A stretch of DNA of 64,000 nucleotides from Rikenella sp031549665 (GTDB lineage: Bacteria; Bacteroidota; Bacteroidia; Bacteroidales; Rikenellaceae), in NCBI GenBank assembly GCA_031549665.1, contig JAVBPJ010000004.1, positions 10,459 through 74,458 of the forward strand, in the 5' to 3' direction. Shown piece by piece: positions 7,913-16,722 of the stretch (position 1 is the stretch's first letter; each line of letters starts with the position of its first letter). Both the position numbers and the translations under genes were made by a program. The notes under the pieces are model-generated. The model saw only the letters and a list, made by a program, of their open reading frames with translations, had not been told where the DNA came from and made no database searches.

Positions 7913-8855
7913 CGAGGCCTACCCCTGGGGCGATCGTCGGCGTTACAACAGCTACTCCCGCTATTTTCGGGAACTTTTCGGTGGCCGCATCCAAAAAATC
8001 TCGGTCGATGCCGGATTCACCTGCCCCAACCGGGACGGCACGCTCGGAACGGGAGGATGTACCTTTTGCGTGAACGACGCCTTTACCCCCTCGTACTGCC
8101 ACCGGGGCGACTCGATCACCCGGCAGATCGACGACGGCATCGGATTCCATGCTCGCCGCTACAAAAAATCGACCGGATTCCTGGTCTACTTCCAGAGTTT
8201 TTCGAACACCTACAAACCGCTCGACGAGCTGCGGGACCTGTACGGCCAGGCGCTGGCCCATCCCGCCGTGCGGGGGATCGTCGTAGGCACCCGTCCCGAC
8301 TGCGTGGACGCCTCAACACTCGACTACTTCGCCCGCCTGTCCCGGGATCACTACGTGGTGATCGAATACGGCGTGGAGTCGGTCTACGACACGACCCTGC
8401 GGGCGGTGAACCGCGGCCACGACTTCGCCTGTTCGAAACGGGCCGTCGAAATGACCGCCGCCCGAGGAATCCATTGCGGCGCCCACTTCATCCTGGGGCT
8501 GCCCGGCGAAACGCCTCAAATGCTTCTGGAACAGGCCGCCGTGATCAATGCCCTGCCGCTCGAAACGGTGAAATTCCACCAGCTCCAGCTCTTTGCCGGA
8601 ACCCCCATGGAGCGGCGCTACCGGGAACATCCCGAAGAGTTCCGGTTCTTTTCGCTCGACGAGTACATCGACCTGTTCATCGACCTGCTCGAACGGCTGC
8701 GGCCCGATCTGGTGATCGAACGCTTTGCCGGCGAGGCTCCCGAACGCTTTCAGGCCGGCCCCTCGTGGGGCGCGCTGCGCAACGAACGGCTGGTGCAACT
8801 GCTCGAAGCCCGGCTGGAACAGCGCGGCACCTGGCAGGGGCGCATCTTCCGGTAG
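7902..8855 (+). CDS. Radical SAM protein of the TIGR01212/YhcC family
   Basis: 317 aa from ATG at 7902, overlapping the end of the rlmI-like gene by 11 nt. The cluster-binding cysteines are Cys41, Cys53 and Cys56 (C-x11-C-x2-C), the spacing of the YhcC-like family, within DAGFTCPNRDGTLG and GGCTFC. The ILGLPGE motif and a C-terminal FAGEAPERF segment also fit. The family is widespread but its reaction is not established to my knowledge. The operon with an exonuclease and an rRNA methyltransferase hints at RNA modification or turnover, which is inference. Confidence 0.88.
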   Translation: MSNSEAYPWGDRRRYNSYSRYFRELFGGRIQKISVDAGFTCPNRDGTLGTGGCTFCVNDAFTPSYCHRGDSITRQIDDGIGFHARRYKKSTGFLVYFQSFSNTYKPLDELRDLYGQALAHPAVRGIVVGTRPDCVDASTLDYFARLSRDHYVVIEYGVESVYDTTLRAVNRGHDFACSKRAVEMTAARGIHCGAHFILGLPGETPQMLLEQAAVINALPLETVKFHQLQLFAGTPMERRYREHPEEFRFFSLDEYIDLFIDLLERLRPDLVIERFAGEAPERFQAGPSWGALRNERLVQLLEARLEQRGTWQGRIFR

Positions 8856-8881
8856 GGCGGAGCAGGTACGACGAAAAAACG

Positions 8882-8889
8882 TACATTTG
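8882..8889 (+). promoter_or_regulatory. -7 element for the TPR protein gene
   Basis: TACATTTG, five bases before the ATG at 8895; predicted leaderless or nearly leaderless transcript. Confidence 0.7.
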
Positions 8890-8894
8890 TTGCC

Positions 8895-10901
8895 ATGAAA
8901 CGACACCTTTCTTCGATTTTTTTGGCCCTGTGCCTCTCCATATGCCTGCTGGGAACCTTCCCGGCGCGTGCGCAGCTCAATAAACCCTACTTTTTTTACA
9001 AGGGGCGCGAACTGATTATCGAAAGCCGCTACCGCGATGCGATCGAGATGCTGAACCTGTTGCTCCGCACCGAAACCAAAGAGTACGAGGGCTACTTTCT
9101 GCGCGGGGTGGCCAAGTACAACCTCGAAGACCTGCTGGGGGCCGAAAGCGACTTCACCAGCGCCATCGAAGTGAACCCCGTCTACACGCTCGCCTACCAA
9201 TACCGCGCCATTGTCCGTTCGCGCCTGGGCAACTACAACGAGGCGCTGAAAGACTACCAGGAGGCGATGCTGCTCCGCCCGAATTCGGCCTACCCCTACT
9301 TCAGCCGGGGCGTTACCTTCCTGCTGAGCCAGCAGTTTAAACGGGCCGTCGACGATTTTACCAAATACTTGCGGTTCGAACCGACGGACGTAAACGCCCT
9401 GTCGAACCGCGGTACGTCGTACCTGTACCTGAAAGACACGGTGCGCGCCTACACCGACTTCAACCGCGCCATCGAGGTGAATCCCTACAATCCCGAGGGC
9501 TATATGCGCCGCGGCCTGTTGGAGGTGATGCAACGCAAGTTCGACCGGGGGGTGGATGACCTCTCGAAAGCGGTCGAACTCGACTCGAACCTGGCCGTGG
9601 CCTACTTCTACCGCGGGGTGGCCAAGGCGCAGGACCAAAAACCGGTCGAGGCGCTGGCCGACTTCAACCTGGCCATCGCCCGCGACTCGCTCAACTCGGT
9701 TACCTACTTCAACCGGGCCATCCTCCGCAGCCAGATAGGCGACTACAACCGTGCGCTTGAGGACTACGACCGCGTGGCCCGCTACAACCCCGACAACGTG
9801 CTGGTGTTTTTCAACCGTGCGGCGGTGCGGGCGCAAATCGGCGATTTCCGGGGGGCGTTGCAGGACTATTCGAGGGCCATTGAACTCTATCCCGACTTTG
9901 CGAACGCCTACCTTGGCCGCGCCGCCGTCAAGAATCAGATGCGCGACTTCCGCGGGGCCGAAAGCGACCAGAAAATAGCCAAAAATCAGATCGACAGCTA
10001 CCGCAACAAGCTATCGGACAGCAGCTTCTCGATATGGGCCGACACCAGCCGGCAGTACGACAAAATGATGTCGTTCGACAACGACCTGGGGCGCAACGAA
10101 CTGCGGGCCATGGTGAGCGATGTGCAAAGCGAGGTGAGCCTGTTGCCGCTCTTCCGGGTGATCCCCACCCGGGCCGATACCTCGGTGATCTTCAATCCGC
10201 GCATCTATCAAAATGCCCGTCTGGAGCGTTTCGCGGCCGTTGTCGATCCGTCGGGTACGGCGTGGAGGCTGACCAACCAGCGCACCCAATTGCCCGAAGA
10301 CAGCCTGGGGCGGTGGGACAACCGCAATGTCAACCCCTCGGGCGCGGCCGAAAACTTCCGCAAGGGAACCACCCAGTACCTGCTGCGGCAGTACGCGTCG
10401 TCGATGATCTACCTGACCAAAGCGACCGATGCCGACACGAAAAATCCGTTCGCCTACCTCAACCGCGCCGTTACGCAGGCCGAGATGATCGAGTTCATCG
10501 CCTCGCTCGAAACCAACAGCCCCGTGCAGCGCATCGCCGTGTCGACCGACGATCCGGCCACGCGCCTGATCCAACACGAATCGAAACGCACCTACGACTA
10601 CTCGGAGGCGATCGCCGACCTGAAAAAGGCGATCTCCCTGATGTCGGAATTGCCGCACCTGTATTATAACCTCGGGAACATCTACTGCCAAAGCGGCGAT
10701 ATGCCCGCCGCCATCGAGCAGTACAATAAGGCCATCGAGCTGTTCCCCTACTTTGCCGAGGCTTACTACAACCGCGGGTTGGTGCAAATTTTCCTGCGCG
10801 ACACCCAAAAGGGCTGCCTCGACCTGAGCAAGTCGGGCGAGCTGGGACTTCAGGAGGCCTACACGGTGCTGAAACGCTATTGCATTCGGATGAACAAGTA
10901 A
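8895..10901 (+). CDS. Exported tetratricopeptide-repeat protein
   Basis: 668 aa. Sec signal peptide (positive start MKRH, hydrophobic 8-22, cleavage near FPARAQ at about 27). From about residue 35 to 365 there are nine to ten TPR units with the usual alternation (for example AYQYRAIVRSRLGNYNEAL), then a region of about 120 residues without TPRs (about 370-490), then two or three further TPRs to the end. No catalytic motif is visible. Expected to be periplasmic or outer-membrane associated and to act as a protein-interaction scaffold; the partner is unknown. Such proteins are frequent in Bacteroidota. Confidence 0.85.
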   Translation: MKRHLSSIFLALCLSICLLGTFPARAQLNKPYFFYKGRELIIESRYRDAIEMLNLLLRTETKEYEGYFLRGVAKYNLEDLLGAESDFTSAIEVNPVYTLAYQYRAIVRSRLGNYNEALKDYQEAMLLRPNSAYPYFSRGVTFLLSQQFKRAVDDFTKYLRFEPTDVNALSNRGTSYLYLKDTVRAYTDFNRAIEVNPYNPEGYMRRGLLEVMQRKFDRGVDDLSKAVELDSNLAVAYFYRGVAKAQDQKPVEALADFNLAIARDSLNSVTYFNRAILRSQIGDYNRALEDYDRVARYNPDNVLVFFNRAAVRAQIGDFRGALQDYSRAIELYPDFANAYLGRAAVKNQMRDFRGAESDQKIAKNQIDSYRNKLSDSSFSIWADTSRQYDKMMSFDNDLGRNELRAMVSDVQSEVSLLPLFRVIPTRADTSVIFNPRIYQNARLERFAAVVDPSGTAWRLTNQRTQLPEDSLGRWDNRNVNPSGAAENFRKGTTQYLLRQYASSMIYLTKATDADTKNPFAYLNRAVTQAEMIEFIASLETNSPVQRIAVSTDDPATRLIQHESKRTYDYSEAIADLKKAISLMSELPHLYYNLGNIYCQSGDMPAAIEQYNKAIELFPYFAEAYYNRGLVQIFLRDTQKGCLDLSKSGELGLQEAYTVLKRYCIRMNK

Positions 10902-10930
10902 CCCGTTGCCCCCGCACGCGGCAGACGCAG

Positions 10931-10970
10931 GCGGCCCTCCCCCGGACGGGGAGGGCCGCTTTGCTTTTTT
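10931..10970. terminator. Terminator between convergent TPR and alkD-like genes
   Basis: A perfect 12-bp GC stem (10931-10942 with 10948-10959, loop CGGAC) followed on the + strand by TTTGCTTTTTT. It terminates the + strand gene; on the minus strand it has no U-tract. Confidence 0.85.
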
Positions 10971-10980
10971 GTCAAAAGGG

Positions 10981-11616
10981 TTACAGGTAGTCGATCTGCC
11001 AGCGCACCTCGTCGGCCAGGGCGGGATCAAGCAGGGGCAATAGCTCGGAGATCGCCGGACGAAGCGCGGGGTGGTGCCGCCACAGCTCGCGCAGGGCGAA
11101 CGAGGCGGGTGCGGCGGGGAGCTGCCGCCACAGGGGTTCCGAAAGAAAGGGTTCAAGCTGTTCGGCTGCCGAGGCCGGCGCAGCCAGCCGCAACAGGTGG
11201 AGTGCGGCCAGTCGTTGCAGGTCGGAAGAGGTGTCGCCGCCCAACCAGCCGCGTGCCGCGGCAAGGGCTTCGGGCGTTTTGGAAAACAGTTGCGCAACGC
11301 TCTGCTCGGCCTCCTCGGCGGTGCGCCACGACGAACTCCACCGCTCGATCTGCTCGAGTGTCATTTGCGCGGGATCGGCCACAAAAAGGGCCGCCAGCCT
11401 CAGTTCGCGGATATCCTGCCGCCACAGCGCCTCGGCCAGTTCGGGGTCGGGGGCGTAGGGCAGGGCCGCCTGGCGGAGGGTGGGCAACGATACGCCGTAG
11501 TTGAGGCCATAATGGGCGCCGCGTTCGCGCATGGCCTGCGAAACGGCGCCGTTCATCTCGATGCGCAAACTGCGCATCAGGGCCAACAGTTTTTCGGTAA
11601 CCGTCGGGATTGCCAT
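10981..11616 (-). CDS. AlkD-like DNA alkylation repair protein
   Basis: 211 aa, all-helical and HEAT-like, with the family pattern of an N-terminal YGLNYGVSLPTLR segment and WRQDIRELRLAALFVADP (the xxDxRExRLxAL helix typical of Bacteroidota DNA alkylation repair proteins). AlkD enzymes excise cationic alkylated bases; whether this short version keeps glycosylase activity cannot be told. It begins 7 nt downstream of the nrnA-like stop, so the two form an operon on the minus strand. Confidence 0.75.
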   Translation of the reverse strand: MAIPTVTEKLLALMRSLRIEMNGAVSQAMRERGAHYGLNYGVSLPTLRQAALPYAPDPELAEALWRQDIRELRLAALFVADPAQMTLEQIERWSSSWRTAEEAEQSVAQLFSKTPEALAAARGWLGGDTSSDLQRLAALHLLRLAAPASAAEQLEPFLSEPLWRQLPAAPASFALRELWRHHPALRPAISELLPLLDPALADEVRWQIDYL

Positions 11617-11623
11617 GGGAAAA

Positions 11624-12637
11624 TCAGGGGTGTTCGGTCCGGATCAACGCTTCGAACCGCGCGACAGCCTGTTTCATCGAACCGAAAAAACGGCCTCCCG
11701 ACGCATTTTTGTGGCCGCCGCCGTTGAAGTGGTCGCGGGCAAAGCGGTTCACGTCGAAGTCGCCCTTCGAACGGAACGACACCTTGATGCAGTCGAGGGT
11801 TTCGATAAAAAAGGCGGAAAAACGCACCTCTTCGATCGACAACGGCAGGTTGACCATCCCCTCGGTGTCGCCCACCTGGTGGTTGAAGCGGGTCTTTTCA
11901 CCTTGCGACAGGGTGAGGTAGGCGGTGTGCAGGGCGGGTTCGATCACCAGTTTTTCGGAGATCAGGTAGCCCATCATCCGCAGCCGGTCTTCGCTTTGGG
12001 TGTTGAATACGGTCCGGGCCACTTCGACCGGCTGCGCTCCACGCTCCACCAGCGTGGCCACGGCGCGGTACAGGGCGGGCGTAAGGTTGCCGAAGCTGAA
12101 GTTGCCCGTGTCGGTGGCCATGCCCACGTAGAGCGCGGTGGCGATGTCGGCGGTGATGGCGTCGGCTTTACCCAGGGCGGCCAGCAGGTCGTAGATCAGG
12201 TGGGCGGTCGAGGAGTAGGCCGAGTCGGAAAACGAAAGCTCGTACTCCGGGGCCTCCAGGTGGTGGTCGATCAGGATGCGCGGCGCGGCGATGTTTTCGG
12301 CCACCGTGTCGGCCATTTTCTCCAGGCGGTCGGGCTGGTTGAAGTCGACGAAAATGAACAGGTCGGCCCCCGCCAGGTAACGTTTGGCCTGCGCGTCGGC
12401 GCCGGCGAACACGTCGATGGAGTCGAACAGGGGTACGCAACGCAGAAATTGCGGCGCCCGGTTGGGGACAAAAAAGCGTACCTCGTGGCCCTGTCCCCGC
12501 AGAAACAGGGTAAGCGCCACGCCCGACCCGATGGCGTCGCCGTCGGGATTGGCGTGCGAAAGCACGGCAATGGTACGGGCTGTTGAGCAAAAGCGGCTAA
12601 ATTGCGCGATTTTTGCAGAAGTGAACGTAGTTTCCAT
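11624..12637 (-). CDS. DHH-family phosphoesterase, NrnA/oligoribonuclease-like
   Basis: 337 aa from ATG at 12637 (METTFTSAKI). Motifs in order: SHANPDGDAIGSG (DHH motif I), FVDFNQPDR (motif II), IDHHLEAP (motif III, DHH), TDTGNFSF (motif IV) and the C-terminal DHHA1 GGGHKNASGG. This is the layout of NrnA, which degrades nano-RNAs and 3'-phosphoadenosine 5'-phosphate, and of c-di-AMP/pApA phosphodiesterases, so substrates may include pApA. Single copy, cytoplasmic. First gene of the nrnA-alkD operon. Confidence 0.9.
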   Translation of the reverse strand: METTFTSAKIAQFSRFCSTARTIAVLSHANPDGDAIGSGVALTLFLRGQGHEVRFFVPNRAPQFLRCVPLFDSIDVFAGADAQAKRYLAGADLFIFVDFNQPDRLEKMADTVAENIAAPRILIDHHLEAPEYELSFSDSAYSSTAHLIYDLLAALGKADAITADIATALYVGMATDTGNFSFGNLTPALYRAVATLVERGAQPVEVARTVFNTQSEDRLRMMGYLISEKLVIEPALHTAYLTLSQGEKTRFNHQVGDTEGMVNLPLSIEEVRFSAFFIETLDCIKVSFRSKGDFDVNRFARDHFNGGGHKNASGGRFFGSMKQAVARFEALIRTEHP

Positions 12638-12645
12638 TATCTTTA
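12638..12645 (+). promoter_or_regulatory. -7 element for the DUF4492-cydAB operon
   Basis: TATCTTTA, one mismatch (last base) to TAnnTTTG. It gives a leader of about 15 nt before the ATG at 12666. It lies only 5 bp from the opposing nrnA promoter element at 12651-12658. Confidence 0.55.
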
Positions 12646-12650
12646 AGCCA

Positions 12651-12658
12651 CAAAGGTA
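12651..12658 (-). promoter_or_regulatory. -7 element for the nrnA-alkD operon
   Basis: TACCTTTG on the minus strand, 13 nt upstream of the ATG at 12637; the leader would be about 8 nt. Confidence 0.7.
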
Positions 12659-12665
12659 ATCCTTT

Positions 12666-12872
12666 ATGAGCAGACTGCGCAACATTGGCCGCTTCTACTA
12701 CGACGGCTTCCGCGAGATGGGCCCCCTGGGGCGCACCCTGTGGTGGGTGATCGGTATCAAGCTGGTGCTGATGTTCGCGGTGTTGCGAATCTTTTTCTTT
12801 CCCAATGCCCTGGGAGGGATGGAGGAGCGGGAGCAGGCCGAAAAAGTGAGTAACGAACTGATAAACCGGTAA
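12666..12872 (+). CDS. DUF4492 small membrane protein of the cytochrome bd operon
   Basis: 68 aa with one hydrophobic helix (about residues 26-46, WWVIGIKLVLMFAVLRIFFF). Proteins of this type precede cydA in many Bacteroidota, which fits DUF4492. By analogy with CydX and similar small subunits it may help assemble or stabilise the oxidase, but that is inference. It ends 3 nt before cydA. Confidence 0.85.
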   Translation: MSRLRNIGRFYYDGFREMGPLGRTLWWVIGIKLVLMFAVLRIFFFPNALGGMEEREQAEKVSNELINR

Positions 12873-12875
12873 TTT

Positions 12876-14414
12876 ATGGAAGATTTGACAAGCGTGGTGG
12901 ATTGGTCGAGGGCGCAGTTTGCCCTGACCGCGGCGTACCATTGGATTTTTGTGCCGCTCACCCTGGGGTTGAGCTTTATGATCGCCTGGATGGAGACGCG
13001 CTATGTCCGCACGGGCGATCCCTTCTGGAAACAGACCACCCAGTTTTGGATGCGCCTGTTCGGAGTGAATTTCGCGGTCGGGGTGGCCACGGGGCTGATC
13101 CTCGAGTTCGAGTTCGGAACCAACTGGAGCAACTACTCCTACTTTGTGGGCGATATTTTCGGGGCCCCGCTGGCCATCGAGGGGATCATGGCCTTTTTCA
13201 TGGAATCGACCTTCATTGCGGTGATGTTTTTCGGATGGAACCGCGTGTCGAAACGTTTCCACCTGGCCTCCACGTGGCTGGTGGCGGTGGGCGCTTCATT
13301 ATCGGCCCTGTGGATTTTGGTGGCCAACGCATGGATGCAGTACCCGGTGGGGACGCACTTCAACCCCGATACGGCCCGCAACGAGATGATCGACTTTTGG
13401 GCCGTGGCCGGTTCGCCGGTGGCGATGAACAAGTTTTTTCACACGGTCAGCTCGTCGTTCATCCTGGCCGCCGTCTTCGTGGTGGGTGTGGGGGCGTGGT
13501 TCCTGCTGCGCGGCCGCGAAGAGCGGATGGCGCGTAAAAGCATGACGATCGCCGCGGTCTTCGGCCTGTTCGGCTCGCTGGTAACGATCTACACGGGCGA
13601 CGGAGCGGGGCAGCAGGTGGCCCGTCACCAGCCCATGAAACTGGCCGCGATGGAGGGGCTGGAGGTCGGTTCGTCCCGTGCGCCGCTTACCATCGTCGGC
13701 GATGTTAAAGTGCCGGGGATGCTGTCGCTGATGAGTTTCCACGACTTCGACGCTTTTGTCCCCGGAACCGACGACCTGGTGTACGGAAATCCGTCGCGGG
13801 GCATTCCCTCGACGGCCGAAAAAATGAAACGGGGGCGCTATGCCAAAGAGCTTTTTGCCGCCTACCGCGAACAGCCCTCCGATTCGCTCGGCCGCCTGTT
13901 CGACCGCGCCACCCCCGAAGGGGCGGCATTCCACAACGACTACTTCCGCTACTTCGGCTACGGCTACCTGCAACGGCCCGAACAGGCGATCCCTCCGGTG
14001 CCGCTGGTCTTTTGGTCTTTCCGGGTGATGGTGGGAGCCGGCGTGCTGTTTATGCTGCTGTTCGGACTGGTGTTGTGGTTCGAGCGCAAGGGGCGTTTGC
14101 CCTCGACCCGTTGGCTGCTGCACGCGGGATTGTGGTCGATCCCTCTGGCCTACCTGGCCTCGCAGGCGGGATGGGTGGTGGCCGAAGTGGGCCGCCAACC
14201 CTGGGTGATTCAAGACCTTTTGCCCACCTCGGCCGCCGTTACCCAAATCGGTAAGGGGTCGGTGCAAACCACCTTCTGGATCCTGTGCGCCCTGTTCGCT
14301 GTGCTGCTGGTGGCCGAAATCCGCATCATGGTACGGCAGATCCGGCGAGGAAGCACTCCCGCCGACCATGCGCCGGCCGCACAAACCAAGTCAGACCACG
14401 TAGAAACGATATAG
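12876..14414 (+). CDS. cydA: Cytochrome bd quinol oxidase subunit I
   Basis: 512 aa inner-membrane subunit that carries hemes b558, b595 and d and oxidises quinol. Visible markers: heme-ligand His22 (AAYHWIFVP), an early transmembrane segment with NFAVGVATGLILEFEFGTNW, GIMAFFMESTF with the conserved acidic residues, QPMKLAAMEG before the Q-loop, and WVVAEVGRQPW near the C-terminus. The host probably uses menaquinol (see mqnB). The operon order DUF4492-cydA-cydB is usual for Bacteroidota. Confidence 0.97.
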   Translation: MEDLTSVVDWSRAQFALTAAYHWIFVPLTLGLSFMIAWMETRYVRTGDPFWKQTTQFWMRLFGVNFAVGVATGLILEFEFGTNWSNYSYFVGDIFGAPLAIEGIMAFFMESTFIAVMFFGWNRVSKRFHLASTWLVAVGASLSALWILVANAWMQYPVGTHFNPDTARNEMIDFWAVAGSPVAMNKFFHTVSSSFILAAVFVVGVGAWFLLRGREERMARKSMTIAAVFGLFGSLVTIYTGDGAGQQVARHQPMKLAAMEGLEVGSSRAPLTIVGDVKVPGMLSLMSFHDFDAFVPGTDDLVYGNPSRGIPSTAEKMKRGRYAKELFAAYREQPSDSLGRLFDRATPEGAAFHNDYFRYFGYGYLQRPEQAIPPVPLVFWSFRVMVGAGVLFMLLFGLVLWFERKGRLPSTRWLLHAGLWSIPLAYLASQAGWVVAEVGRQPWVIQDLLPTSAAVTQIGKGSVQTTFWILCALFAVLLVAEIRIMVRQIRRGSTPADHAPAAQTKSDHVETI

Positions 14415-14416
14415 CC

Positions 14417-15544
14417 ATGGAACTGTTGCAACATTACTGGTGGGCGATCATCGCCCTGTTAGGGGCTCTGTTGGTTTTTCTGCTCTTTGTACAGGGCGGG
14501 CAGAGCCTGCTGCCGCGGCTGGGCAAAACGCCCGAAGACCGCCGGTTGATGGTCAATACCCTGGGCCATAAATGGGAGTTTACTTTTACGACGCTGGTTA
14601 CTTTCGGCGGCGCCTTTTTCGCCTCGTTCCCCCTGTTTTACAGCACCAGTTTCGGCGGCGCCGTCTACCTGTGGACAGCCATCCTGCTGCTGTTTGTGGT
14701 ACAGGCGGTGGGGTACGAATTCCGGTCGAAGGCGGGCAACTTGCTGGGACGCTCCACCTACGACGCTTTTTTGATGCTGAACGGAGCCTTGGGCCCGTTC
14801 CTGTTGGGGGTGGCGGTGTCGGGCCTGTTCTTCGGCGCGCCGTTCGAGGTGGAACCCGCCCGGTTGTCCTACGGCGGAGCCATTTCGGTGTGGCACTCCC
14901 CGTGGCGCGGATTCGAGGCGCTGGCCAATCCCCAAAGCCTGCTCTTCGGGGCGACGGTACTGCTCCTGGCCCGCGTGTTGGGATTGCTCTATTTTGTCAA
15001 CACCATCGGCGACGCCGATTTTGTGCAGCGGTGCCGTAAACGGCTCGTTGGGGAGGGAATCCTCTTTGTGGGACTCTTTTTGGCCCTGGCGGCGGTGATT
15101 GCGCTGCACCCGGGCGTGGAGGTCGCCCCCGACGGGTCGATGAGTTGGCAGCCAGCGCAATACCTGCATAATATGATCGAAATGCCGTTGGTGGGGGCGG
15201 GTTTCCTGCTGGGGGTGTTGGCGGTGCTGGCGGGCCTGTGGCTGGGGATCTTTACCCGCAGCGCTTCCGGCGTTTGGTATGCCGGGGCGGGGACGATCCT
15301 TACGGTGTGGACGCTGTTGCTGGCGGCGGGGTGGAACAACACGGCCTATTACCCGTCCACGGTGGAGGTGGCCGACTCGCTGACCATTGCCAACAGCAGC
15401 TCGTCGGAGTTCACCCTGACGGCCATGACCTGGGTCAGCGCCCTGATTCCGGGGGTGGCGGCCTATATCTGGTGGGCGTGGCGGGCCATGAACCGCCGGC
15501 CGATGACCCGCCGCGAACTGGAGGATGACGAACACACCTATTGA
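14417..15544 (+). CDS. cydB: Cytochrome bd quinol oxidase subunit II
   Basis: 375 aa from ATG at 14417 (MELLQHYWWAI), 2 nt after the cydA stop. Multi-spanning membrane protein with the CydB signatures FVQGGQSLL (a variant of the usual DGFDLG-like first helix), KWEFTF and GWNNTAYYPS near the C-terminus. It pairs with CydA; it binds no heme in most enzymes. No terminator is visible directly after it. Confidence 0.96.
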   Translation: MELLQHYWWAIIALLGALLVFLLFVQGGQSLLPRLGKTPEDRRLMVNTLGHKWEFTFTTLVTFGGAFFASFPLFYSTSFGGAVYLWTAILLLFVVQAVGYEFRSKAGNLLGRSTYDAFLMLNGALGPFLLGVAVSGLFFGAPFEVEPARLSYGGAISVWHSPWRGFEALANPQSLLFGATVLLLARVLGLLYFVNTIGDADFVQRCRKRLVGEGILFVGLFLALAAVIALHPGVEVAPDGSMSWQPAQYLHNMIEMPLVGAGFLLGVLAVLAGLWLGIFTRSASGVWYAGAGTILTVWTLLLAAGWNNTAYYPSTVEVADSLTIANSSSSEFTLTAMTWVSALIPGVAAYIWWAWRAMNRRPMTRRELEDDEHTY

Positions 15545-15646
15545 TACAGGGGGGGCGGACGGCGCAATAAAATCCGGACAGGGTAATCAAACAAGCCCCG
15601 TGGATTTGTTCCCCAAGGCCCTTGCGCGATATTGGCAACGCAAGCT

Positions 15647-16171
15647 ATGAACCGGATAAAAGCCAAAAAATCCACCCTCCCGGCAGGCAGTCTGGCCGCA
15701 GCCTACCTTCCGGCAGACTACACGGACGTGTTCGCCTGCGAGGTGGACTCTCCCTCCGAAATTACCCCCGACGATGTCATGGTCGGCCTTTGGGCGGATT
15801 TGCCCGGGTGGGTGAACGCGCTTTTCAGGTTGCGCAATTTTCTGGTGCGGTTTGTCGGGCTGAAAGGCTCGGAAAACGACGATCAGGCCGGATTCGAACG
15901 TTGCATCCGCACGGGCGGCCGGCATGGAGGGACCTCGCTGGTTGCGAAAAACGGGAACGAAACGGTGTTGCTGCTGGCCGACACGCACCTCGACGCCTAT
16001 CTCTCCGTCGTTATCGAGCAGCCCGGCGGGGAGCGCAGAACGGTATCGGCCATTACGCTGGTTCGCTTTAAGAACAGGCTGGGCCGGGTCTATTTCTTCT
16101 TCGTCCGTCCCTTTCACGGACCGATCGTGAAAAGCATGTTGAGGCGGTCGGTGGAGCGGAAAATAAAATAA
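15647..16171 (+). CDS. DUF2867-type protein of unknown function
   Basis: 174 aa from ATG at 15647 (MNRIKAKKSTL); a TTG five codons upstream is in frame but less likely. Soluble, no signal peptide. Features that suggest DUF2867: LWADLPGWVNALFRLRN, then a beta-rich half with LLLADTHLDAYLSVV and a C-terminal FFFVRPFHGPIVKSML. The family is often found alone or fused to NAD(P)-binding domains. No function is assigned. It sits 102 nt after cydB, with a weak TGGATTTG promoter-like site between. Confidence 0.65.
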   Translation: MNRIKAKKSTLPAGSLAAAYLPADYTDVFACEVDSPSEITPDDVMVGLWADLPGWVNALFRLRNFLVRFVGLKGSENDDQAGFERCIRTGGRHGGTSLVAKNGNETVLLLADTHLDAYLSVVIEQPGGERRTVSAITLVRFKNRLGRVYFFFVRPFHGPIVKSMLRRSVERKIK

Positions 16172-16226
16172 CAAATAGTTCGCCTCTTTTTGTGTCGGGT
16201 TGTTTGGTAAATTGAGAAAAATAGCG

Positions 16227-16234
16227 TACTTTAG
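16227..16234 (+). promoter_or_regulatory. Probable -7 element for the DksA-like gene
   Basis: TACTTTAG, one mismatch to TAnnTTTG, 38 nt before the ATG at 16273. The leader holds a purine-rich AAAAGGAGGGG (about 16245), one of the few SD-like stretches in the window, though 18 nt from the ATG. Confidence 0.45.
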
Positions 16235-16272
16235 CTGCAATATTAAAAGGAGGGGAGCCCTCCGCAACCACC

Positions 16273-16650
16273 ATGGAAAAGAACCGCTACTCTGACGCCG
16301 AACTGGCCGAATTCAAGGAGATCATTCTGGATAAGCTGGAAAAAGCCCGCGCAGACTACGATCTGCTTCGCGCTACCATTACCCATACCGAAAGCAACGG
16401 CACCGACGACACCTCGCCCACGTTCAAAATTTTGGAAGAGGGTGCGGCCACCCTGTCGAAAGAAGAGTCGGGCCGCCTGGCGCAACGCCAATACAAATTC
16501 ATCCAAAACCTCGAAGCGGCCCTGGTGCGCATCGAGAATAAAACCTACGGCATTTGCCGCGAAACGGGCAAGCTGATTCCCAAGGAACGCTTGCGCGTGG
16601 TTCCCCACGCCACCCTGAGCATCGAAGCCAAAGAGGGGGGGGTGAAGTAG
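16273..16650 (+). CDS. TraR/DksA family protein with a reduced zinc-finger region
   Basis: 125 aa. An N-terminal helical coiled-coil pair (about 5-80) is followed by the DksA-type C-terminal block YGICRETGKLIPKERL ending in PHATLSIEAK. DksA binds the RNA polymerase secondary channel and acts with ppGpp. Classical DksA has four zinc cysteines; here only Cys in YGIC remains, with Thr, Pro and His at the other sites. This reduced finger seems usual for the Bacteroidota group. A terminator follows 31 nt after the stop. Confidence 0.88.
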   Translation: MEKNRYSDAELAEFKEIILDKLEKARADYDLLRATITHTESNGTDDTSPTFKILEEGAATLSKEESGRLAQRQYKFIQNLEAALVRIENKTYGICRETGKLIPKERLRVVPHATLSIEAKEGGVK

Positions 16651-16680
16651 AAATCTTCGCTTTCGGAAAAGAGTCTGTCA

Positions 16681-16712
16681 GGAGAGAAACAGGATCTGTT
16701 TCTCTCCTTTTT
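16681..16712 (+). terminator. Terminator between the DksA-like and VanW genes
   Basis: A perfect 12-bp stem (16681-16692 with 16696-16707, 3-nt loop GAT) then five T. It ends 10 nt before the vanW-family ATG, so it sits inside the only upstream region of that gene. Confidence 0.85.
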
Positions 16713-16722
16713 CAACCCAAAC

